Of a stretch of 64,000 bases of DNA, positions 55,858 through 64,000 are shown in pieces. Position numbers and translations under genes: made by a program. The stretch spans positions 1-64,000 of the forward strand of contig WHVA01000066.1 of the NCBI GenBank assembly GCA_015179125.1. The letters run 5' to 3'. Origin of the DNA: Gautieria morchelliformis (taxonomy: Eukaryota; Basidiomycota; Agaricomycetes; Gomphales; Gomphaceae). Numbering within the stretch: the stretch's first letter is position 1; each line of letters begins with the position of its first letter. The notes beneath the pieces are model-generated. The model was not told the DNA's origin. It did not search any database and saw nothing but the letters and a program-made list of their open reading frames with translations.

Positions 55858-55959
55858 TTACCTACCTTGGAATGTGTTTGACTTATCCCAAGTTTGATTC
55901 ACCCAATGCGTTTGACCTTGCTGATGCATTTGACCTTACCGATGCGTTTGACTTGCACC

Positions 55960-55987
55960 CCCGTGCGAAGCGCGGGTATCCACCTAG
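55960..55987 (+). mobile_element. 3' terminus of a second Helitron
   Basis: A hairpin CCCGTGC-GAA-GCGCGGG (55960-55976) is followed 7 bp later by CTAG, the classical Helitron 3' end. It resembles the 3' end of the next element (63048-63077). The body upstream and its 5' end were not found. Confidence 0.75.
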
Positions 55988-56164
55988 TCTATAGTATAAA
56001 GTTGCTGGAAGGGTGGTTGTGGGTGTTTTACGTAATAATGTTATGTAATTTGCGGAGTTTGAACGCGAGTGGCGCAGCTGCGAGCGCCGTTCCTAGCTGT
56101 GCAGCCTGCTCTCTCTCTGTCTGCTACTGCCCTTCTCTGTGTCTGCTACGGGCTGTCTCTGCCT

Positions 56165-57030
56165 CCTGCCTGTCTCTCCCTGCCTCCATCCATTCCTGGC
56201 TGTCATCCCTGCCCCTGGTGTGTCTTCTTTTCCATTAATTTTCGCTTTTTTGGCCTTTTTTTATTATTGTTATTTCTTCATTTATTTTCGCTTTTTTTGA
56301 CCTTTTTTCACCCCAGGTTTCTCCTCTCCTTGCCTCCATCCATTCCTGGCTGCTGTCCCTCCCCCTGGTGTGTCTTCTTTTCCATTAATTTTCGCTTTTT
56401 TGGCCTTTTTTTATTATTGTTATTTCTTCATTTTATTTTCGCTTTTTTTGACCTTTTTCCACCCCAGGTTTCTCCTCTCACTGCCTCCCTCCTTTCCTGG
56501 CTGTCATCCCTGCCCCTGGTGTGTCTTCTTTGCCATTAATTTTCGCTTTTTTGGCCTATTTTTATTATTGGTGTTTCTTCATTTATTTTCGCTTTTTTGA
56601 CTTTTTTTCACCCCAGGTTTCTCCTCTGATTGCCTCCATCCATTCCTGGCTGTCATCCCTGCCCCTGGTGTGTCTTCTTTTCCATTAATTTTCGCTTTTT
56701 TGGCCTTTTTTATTATTGTTATCTTCATTTATTTTCGCTTTTTTGACTTTTTTTCACCCCAGGTTTCTCCTCTGATTGCCTCCCTCCTTTCCTGGCTGTC
56801 ATCCCTGCCCCTGGTGTGTTTTCTTTGCCATTAATTTTCGCTTTTTTGGCCTTTTTTTATTATTGGTGTTTCTTCATTTATTTTTGCTTTTTTGACTTTT
56901 TTTCACCCCAGGTTTCTCCTCTCCTTGCCTCCATCCATTCCTGGCTGTCATCCCTGCCCTTGGTCTGTGTTTTCTTCCATTAATTTTCCCTTTTTAATCC
57001 TCTTTTTGCCTTCTTTTCAACCCAGGTTCC
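56165..57030 (+). repeat. Tandem array of about 149-bp units with splice-like borders
   Basis: AGGTTTCTCCTC recurs at 56315, 56466, 56615, 56761 and 56910 with partial units at both ends. Each unit has a C-rich part (TTGCCTCCATCCATTCCTGG) ending CCCCTG|GTGTGT and a T-rich part (two TTTTCGCTTTTTTGGCC copies) ending TTTTCACCCCAG|G. Those borders look like 5' and 3' splice sites. Confidence 0.88.
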
Positions 57031-57639
57031 TGCTCTCAGTGCCTGCTACCTTGCCTGTCTGCCATTGCAGGTCAGTTTTATGCTACTGTATCTGCCTTTC
57101 TTTATTTTTGTTATGTTTTTATTTCTTATATTTTCGCTTTTTGTGGCATTTTTTAGGCTCTTTGCAGTTTGGTCCTGTAACTACTGCCCATCCTACCTGG
57201 CTATTGCTCCCCCATTCTGGTGAGTGTTATGCTACTGTATTTGCTATTTTAAGTATTTATATATCTGCAATCCCTCTGGTAATTATAGTTGTTTCCTTCT
57301 GGTATTTTTTGTTGTTTTATATCGCTTTTTCAGCCACAATTTTGACTTCTTATGCCAGATTTGTTCTTCAGTCTGTCATTCCTTAGGTATGGTCTTATTC
57401 TTATGGAACTTTGCCTTTTTGGGGCCTATTTGGGCTTGGTCCCTGACTGATTTGCTATTTCTTTCAGTCAAGCCCTGCAGCTATTTGGTAAGGTTTTGCA
57501 ATGCATATGTTGGATTTTCAAGCTAATGTTTTAGATTCTCTCCTTGGTTTTTGGCGTGCTCTGTGCTGTGCTAATCTCTGACCTTCCTAGAGCAGTTCGC
57601 GTGGTCAGTTGGTTGTATCGTGGACTGGCATACTCTACT

Positions 57640-57945
57640 GCATTGCAGTTTGATTCTGGCCAGAGTTACAACTCCAGTGTGGTCTGTGGACTAGGATTGG
57701 TTTGGTGGTGCACATTGGAGTTAGGCGGTTTAAGTGGACATTGACCACCTTGCTGGTATCTGTAGTGGATTTGTTTGGTTGGGTGTTTGGTTGGTTGGAT
57801 TGTGCACTGGGAGCTTGCATTGCAGTTTGATTCTGGCCAGAGTTACAACTCTGTTAGCCAGTGTGGTCTGTGAACTGTGATTGGTTTGGTGGCACACATT
57901 GGATTTAGACGGTTTAGGTGGACATTGACTGCCTCCCTGGTATCC
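57640..57945. repeat. Direct duplication of about 120-130 bp
   Basis: GCATTGCAGTTTGATTCTGG...GTGGACATTGAC lies at 57640-57748 and again, diverged, at 57818-57930. Shorter repeats TTATGCTACTGTATYTGC lie near 57079 and 57227. Confidence 0.8.
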
Positions 57946-58065
57946 CCTATTGTTGGTCGTGAGCTACAGTCATTGTGAAAATGTGAGTATCCTTTATATA
58001 TATATATTTTGGCTTGATTTGAAACTGACTGTAATCTAAGGGAACCCTCTACACCAGAGCGTGAT

Positions 58066-61000
58066 ATGCAGGAGGAGCGTGCTCTGGAGCGTCAGCGTCG
58101 GTTGCCAATGACGTCCCCTTCTGTGCGTCGTCGGGAGAGGGTTCTTGCTGCAGCTCAAGAACATCTTCGAAATCCTGACCCTCCACCTCCTCAGCCATTT
58201 CCTCGACCTCTACTCCCTCAGGACAATGCAATTCCTTGGCCTCCTGTGGCTGGACCTTCAAATGCCATTCCACCTGATCTAAGTCCTCGGGATGCTGTAC
58301 GTGCCATACAAGAACAGTTAGCTGATATGCCTCTTGCACCTGTGCGTCAAAGACAGGCCCAGGCAGCACCTCCTCCTCCTGTCCCTATAGGCTCTGCAGC
58401 TGTAGCTCTGTTGCGGGCCCAGGCTGCTAATCTCAATCCTATGCCTCTGCCACAACGAGGACGGCCACGACGACGTGCTCAGGCATTGAATCCAAACCCT
58501 GAACCTCTCCCAGATCAAATGCCACTCCAGCAGCAGCCTGCACCACAACAACCTGTGCTTCCACAGCCTCCACATCCACCTGCTCATCCTCGGGCCCCTC
58601 CACTTCCACTGCCTCATCAGCCTGCTCCACAACAACCTGTGCCTCCTGTTGCCCCTGTGCCCCCTGTGCCTCCACACCCTCTGCATCCACCTGCTGCTCC
58701 TCAGCCCCCTCCACTTCCACCGCCTCCACCAATGCCTTTAAGAAACCTTCCACTAGCACGTCGCCCTTTGATTGAACAACAGATTGCACCTCATGACCTT
58801 GGTGCTATGGATGACAAATGTCCAAAATGTAAAGCATGGCATTGGAAGGCAGAGCGTCTGGCCGACTCTACCATTGCTGAGCCCAAATTTGGTATATGTT
58901 GCTCAAAGGGCCAGATACACCTTGAATTGTTGATGGAACCTCCAGAACCACTAAAGACTCTTTTGGCCAGCCAAGACAGGTGTGGAAAACAGTTTAGGGA
59001 AAAGATTCGGAACTATAATGCTGCACTGGCATTTGTCTCTGTGGGAGTGAACATAGATGAAAATGTCGTGAATAGACCTGGGCCATATGTCTTCAAAATT
59101 CAGGGAGGCCTCTATCATATTCATGGCGCTCTTCTTCCTACTCAGGGTCAGGATAGGCCACCCAGCTATGCGCAGCTCTACTTTTATGATCCAGCAGAGG
59201 CTTTGTGACGTAGGGAGGCCAATAACAGTTTTGATCCTTTGGATTCAGATGTTTTAAGTGACCTCCAGGAAATGATGCAGGCTCACAATCCATTGGTTCC
59301 AATCTATCAGCAGGCAATGGAAAGGCTTAGGAACCAGCCAGATAGGTTGACTGTGGAGGCCAGACTCACCTACAGAGCACATACAGACCAGAGAAGATAT
59401 AATATTCCTACAGCGGATGAGATTGCCATTGTGCTCCCTGGAGAAGGTGTGCCTGGAGGCACTAGAGACATTGTCATTCAGCTTAGAGGTGGAGAACTGC
59501 GACGAATTCAGGCCGAACATGCTTTGTATGCGCCACTACACTATGTCCTTCTCTTTCCCAGAGGTGAATCAGGCTGGGATTGGGACATTCCACAGATAGA
59601 CCAAGCTCTTCCACGACAAGGCCAGGAGGGGGAGGAGGAGGAGGACCCTTCAAGTGACAGGCGTGTGACCATGTCAAAATACTATCGTTATCGTCTTTTT
59701 CCAAGGGAGGGTGAAGCTGAAACTCTCTTCCTGGCTGGCAAGCTCTTTCAGCAATACATTGTGGATGCTTGGGCAGCGACTGAACAGCAGAAGCTAAATT
59801 GGATCAAATACCATCAACATGAGCTGCGAGCTGAGGTCTACAATCAGATGATTGATACATTTGGACCTGAGGACAATCAGGCCAATCCAGCTAACTTGGG
59901 ACAAAAGGTCATCTTGCCTGCTACATTTACTGGGAGCGCCAGGGATATGAACGAGAATTTTCAAAATTCAATGGCAATCACTAGGAAGCATGGTCCAGCA
60001 GATGTCTTTGTGACAATGACAGCAAACCCCCAGTGGAAAGAAATCAAAGATGCTCTCAAGCCAGGCCAGACTCCCAGTGATCGTCCTGACTTGGTTGCAA
60101 GGGTTTTTCATCTCAAGAAGGAGCAATTGATCAAACGTATCATGAAGGATGGTATCCTTGGTCGCACAGTTGCACGTGTCCATGTGATCGAATTCCAGAA
60201 GCGGGGGCTCCCTCATATGCACCTTCTTATATGGTTTAAAGAGGAGGATAAGATCAGGACACCGGAAGCTGTGGATGCTTTGGTTTGGGCTGTCTTTCCT
60301 GATCAGCAAGAGCATCCAAGGCTCTACAAATTAGTTTGTGATGTAATGACTCATGGCCCCTGTGGACAAGCGCGTCCTCGGGCTTCTTGCATGACAGAGG
60401 GCAAGTGTTCCAAACATTTCCCAAAGGAATTTCGTGAGGTGACATCTGTCACTGAAGATGGCTATCCACAGTATCGCCGTCCTAATGATGGCAGACAGCA
60501 TAATGTCAGAGGCAACATCATGGACAACCGCGACGTGGTTCCCTATTGTCCCACCCTCCTCTTGGAATTTGAATGCCATATTAATGTGGAACCCACTTTC
60601 AATGTGCGCTCTATCAAGTACATTCACAAGTATATGTACAAGGGGCCTGACAGGACCACAATGACCATTAATAAGGAGAGGGATGAGGTTAAACAGTACC
60701 TCGATGCACGCTATGTCAGCTCACATGAAGGTGCTTGGAGACTGCTGGAATATAAAATGCATGTTCAGGTCCCTCCTGTCATGGCACTTCCAGTCCATTT
60801 GCCAGGCCAGCACAATGTGATATTTGATCCTCATATCGATCCAGGCATGGCTTTGCAGACGGCAGAGGATGCTAAGACCATGCTCATGGCCTATTTTGAA
60901 GCCAATAACAGATATCCTGAGGCACGTGAACTACTCTATGTGGAATTTCCTGAGCACTATGTTTGGAAAAAGCAAGCCAAGCGGTGGCAACCTCGCCAGC

Positions 61001-62949
61001 GGGGTTTCAGTCTCGGTCGCCTTCATTTTGCAAGTCCAGCCTCTGGAGAGCGCTTTTTCTTGCGAACCCTCCTTACAGTTGTCAGAGGCGCAACGTCATT
61101 TGAGGAGCTTAGATCATTTGATGGTGACCTTTGTCCTACTTACAAGGCTGCATGCCTGGCAAGGGGCCTGTTAGAAGATGATTCAGAGTGGACACAGTGT
61201 CTTCAGGAGGCTGCACATATACAAACAGGTTTCCAGCTCAGGAGGTTATTTGTCACTATTCTCCTTCGGTGTAACCCTGCTCGGCCTGCTCAAATCTGGG
61301 AGGAGTTTCAGGAGCGTATCTGTGATGACCTGGAGTATCAGCTTCAAAATAGGCATGGCATTCACCATCCTACCAATGATCAAATCTATGACTTTGGTCT
61401 CTTTCTCATTGACAAGATCATACGTCAGGGGGGGAAGTCTCTGGATGAGTTCCCAGATATGCCACAGATAATGGGGCACTGGGAGGGATTGGTTGGGAAC
61501 CGTTGGATAGCTGAGCAGCGGGACTATGACCCAGCTACAGAGCTGGAAAAAGCCGCCACCAATATTGACAAGCTTAATGCAGAACAGAGGCGTGTCCATG
61601 ATGAGATCCTCCATTCAGCCATAAATGGAGAGGGTCTTCTGTTCTTTGTCAATGGCCCTGGTGGTACAGGCAAAACTTTTACCTGGAACACCCTGGCTCA
61701 TTCTATCAGAGGAAGGGGTCTTATTGTCCTATGCATTGCATCTTCAGGAATTGCAGCATTGCTTCTGATTGGGGGCAGAACATCACATGCTATGCTCAAG
61801 ATTCCAATTCTGATTCATGAGGGTTCTCTATGTGACATCAAAAGAGGCTCACCATTGGCAGAACTTCTCAAGCAGGTCCATTTGATCATATGGGATGAGG
61901 TGCCTATGCAGCATCGTCATGTAGTTGAAGCTGTCGACAGAACCTGCAGGGATGTCCTAGAGCGTCCAGATCGTCCATTTGGTGGTATTACTGTGGCTTG
62001 GGGTGGAGATTTCCAGCAAACTCTGCCTGTCGTTCCTCGAGGTAACAAGGAGGAGATCGTGGGTGCTTCTATCCAAAGATCTCCTTTGTGGCATCATGTC
62101 AAGGTCCTCCATCTTACTCAAAATATGCGAGTCGACCCTCATGATCCCCAGAGTGAACAATTTGCTCAGTGGCTCTCTGATGTTGGTCAGGGAAAGGATC
62201 TCCCTTTGGACAATTCATTCACACTTCCTCAGCACATGATCTGTGGACCACAGGTGTCAGATCTCATTGCAGCTATCTATCCTAACATTGGTACTGGGGA
62301 GGCACTCCAAGACAAATACTTTTTGGAACGTGCCATCCTTTGCCCTCGCAATATGGAAATGGATGAGATTAATGCTGAGGTGCTCAATGTATTCCCTGGG
62401 GAGGAGCGTCTCTATCCCAGTGCAGACTCAGTCAAAGGAAATGAAGATGGCAACGTGTATCCTGTGGAGTATCTCAACTCACTCAACATGGGTGGGCTTC
62501 CTCCATCTCAACTCAGGCTTAAACCTGGAGTGGTACTCATGCTTCTTTGGAATATTGACCTTGGTCGTGGACTCTGCAATGGTACAAGGTTGCGTCTCAT
62601 CAATATGACCAACAGGGTACTCTTTGTGAGGATCATTTCAGGACCATTTGCAGGAGAGACTGCATTTATCCCTAGGATTACAGTGACACCCACCTCAGAC
62701 CAATTGCCATTTGAGCTCCAGCATCGCCAGTTTCCTGTCAGGCTGGCCTTTGCCATGACTATCAACAAGTCTCAAGGGCAGTCTCTTGGCATGGTAGGCA
62801 TAGACTTGCGATACGTGGTATTTTCACATGGACAGTTGTATGTTGCAGTGTCAAGAGGCACTAATTGGAACAGAGTCCATATTCTTTTAGGGGAGGGGAA
62901 CAAAACTTCTAATATTGTATACAAAGAAGTGTTGCTGAAGCCTGATTAA
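58066..62949 (+). pseudogene. Helitron Rep/helicase, one in-frame stop
   Basis: ATG at 58066. Codons 1-380 end at TGA 59206-59208, then the same frame continues to TAA at 62947-62949 (1627 codons in all). N-terminal half: Pro-rich, then a zinc-like CPKCKAWHW...FGICC motif. Rep: GLPHMHLLIW (HUH, near 60210) and YIHKYMYKG with two Tyr (near 60620). Helicase (Pif1/SF1B): GPGGTGKT Walker A (about 61653), IIWDEVPM Walker B, final NKSQGQSL and YVAVSRGTN. The Rep nicks and joins single strands and the helicase unwinds. A single CGA-to-TGA change would explain the break. Downstream of it 1236 codons stay open, including all catalytic motifs. Confidence 0.9.
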
Positions 62950-63047
62950 ATATGTATTTCCATTTGTATTTAATGTATGTAGTTACATTTCACCAAATAA
63001 TTCTCTGATTCTATTAACTACCCATGTGCAATGTTAACCCTAAATAA

Positions 63048-63077
63048 CCCGGTGCGAAGCACGGGTCTATTGGCTAG
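63048..63077 (+). terminator. Helitron 3' hairpin and CTAG end
   Basis: A GC-rich stem of 7 bp with GAA loop and one bulge, then CTAG. This is the rolling-circle termination signal, not a transcription terminator. Confidence 0.8.
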
Positions 63078-63078
63078 T

Positions 63079-63690
63079 GTCATATATATGTATATATAGC
63101 TTAGCTAATCTATATTTCATAAAATATATCACAATTGAGACAGTTGCCAGCACCTGTAAGGCATGCTTAATCCTAGCCCCAAAGTTCTTTCTCACAGTCT
63201 GCTGCTCCCCCAGGAACAGGTGTATACCCCATTGTCTAAACATCAATAGTTACATATCTTTGTACTATACATGCATATTATTTTAAACATACCTTCTAAT
63301 CAGATCTCTCAACCATATATAATAATATACTACAGGTATTGTCCATACTTACTTCTATATTCTGTGATTGTACATCTAACATGTTTCATATATACTTCTA
63401 ACATGTACTCATATGGTCCATACTTGCCTCTACATGCTATCATCATACATGTAACAAGCTCCATATATACTTTTAATATATAGTCATCCAAATCCCATCT
63501 GAAATTGCTCTGTTATCTGAATACACACCATGCTTTAGCACATACAACCATATTTTTAAAATATCAGAAAATTCAAAAAAAATTAGGATATCCACAATAT
63601 ACAAGTTGCTCAAAATGATGGACTATGAATTCAGTTAGGGTTGATATTTTAAAAGATATCTAATATATCCTAGAAAAATATACATTGTTG
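63079..63690. other. AT-rich non-coding stretch
   Basis: Short repeats such as CATATATACTTYTAA and ACATGTAACA occur. No gene is recognised. Confidence 0.4.
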
Positions 63691-63699
63691 TCAATGTGA

Positions 63700-64000
63700 A
63701 CATCCTCCATGATGTGTGGACCTGAAATATTGACATGATGCGTAGGCGCACTTGAAATAATCGACATGATGCACATCAGCCATGAGCTTGAAATAATTGA
63801 CATGATTTGTGGGCCTGAAATATTTGACATGATGTGTAGGCGCACTTGAAATAATCGACATGATGCACATCAGCTGTGAGCTTGAAATAATTGACATGTC
63901 AGCCGTGAGCTTGGAATAGTTGATATGATGTGAGGGCCTGAAATAGTTGACTTGATGCATGTCAGCCCTGAGCACGCTTGAAATAATTGACATGTCAGCC
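63700..64000. repeat. Minisatellite, block 3, runs off window
   Basis: Same GAAATAATTGACATGATG and GTGAGCTT unit family as 6080-6656 and 7740-8180, in the same orientation and with the same order of variants (GTGTGGGCCTGAAATATTTG, then CACTTGAAATAATCGACATG). Confidence 0.85.

Larger units (their letters stand above)
55988..63077 (+). mobile_element. Autonomous-type Helitron, 7.1 kb
   Basis: The 5' end TCTATAGTATAAAG starts directly after the CTAG of another Helitron. The 3' hairpin CCCG-g-TGC-GAA-GCA-CGGG (63048-63065, one bulged G) is followed by CTAG at 63074-63077 and a T. Between them are a 2 kb repeat-rich leader and a Rep/helicase frame. No target duplication, as expected for rolling-circle insertion. 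Confidence 0.88.

Noticed and set aside
56069..57386. Hydrophobic repeat frames in the Helitron leader, looking like membrane proteins
   Set aside because: Phe/Leu-rich strings come from the T-rich tandem units; all phases are similar.
1..64000. tRNA and rRNA genes
   Set aside because: I looked for B-box and conserved rRNA stretches by eye and saw no convincing match; a covariance-model scan would be decisive.

Overview
The window reads as repeat-rich chromosomal DNA of a filamentous basidiomycete, most likely an agaricomycete. Genes have many short (about 50-80 bp) GT-AG introns. The recognisable host genes are a GIS2/CNBP-type zinc-knuckle gene, a methyltransferase of a common fungal type and a protoilludene/trichodiene-type sesquiterpene synthase. 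The transposons are those typical of such genomes: self-primed Ty3 elements, Ty1/copia, a Tad-like LINE, Helitrons, Tc1/mariner DDE elements and a PIF-like MITE. I see no bacterial features and no rRNA or tRNA genes.

Layout. 1-3989: decayed minus-strand Ty3 element (family A) running off the left edge. 4.0-10.6 kb: repeats, including an array of TGAGTCA/CCAAT sites, a retroelement 3' end, two minisatellite blocks split by a family A LTR, and a PIF/Harbinger-like MITE. 10.7-13.06 kb and 30.06-22.9 kb: two diverged inverted copies (A and B) of an unclassified repeat of at least 2 kb. They enclose gene relics (dehydrogenase, MmgE/PrpD), a solo LTR and a nearly complete chromovirus (16671-22887, target duplication GCCCC). 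Copy B is split by a Tc1/mariner-like element (23282-27987, TA target duplication) that carries an apparently intact five-exon transposase and a convergent accessory gene. A solo family A LTR sits inside its left terminal repeat.

30.3-41.7 kb is the gene-bearing island: GIS2-like gene, S-adenosylmethionine-dependent methyltransferase, a rhodopsin C-terminal relic and a sesquiterpene synthase. 42.6-51.3 kb is a nest: a DDE transposase pseudogene hit by a chromovirus solo LTR, then a copia element, then a 5'-truncated LINE. 51.3-55.9 kb holds a degenerate coding-like region, minisatellites and another family A solo LTR. 55.96-63.08 kb has the 3' end of one Helitron abutting a 7.1 kb Helitron with a Rep/helicase frame broken by one stop codon. 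The last 300 bp repeat the minisatellite family seen near 6-8 kb.

How parts work together. Both Ty3 families carry, 2 nt inside the 5' LTR, a 10-11 nt stretch complementary to a site about 30 bp downstream of a TATA box in their own LTR, which is the arrangement of Tf1-type self-primed reverse transcription. The copia element appears to prime from the anticodon region of initiator tRNA-Met, and its Gag start codon lies inside that primer site. The Tc1/mariner element has the same 197 bp subterminal sequence upstream of both of its genes, which suggests shared regulation. Several clean target duplications give the order of insertion.
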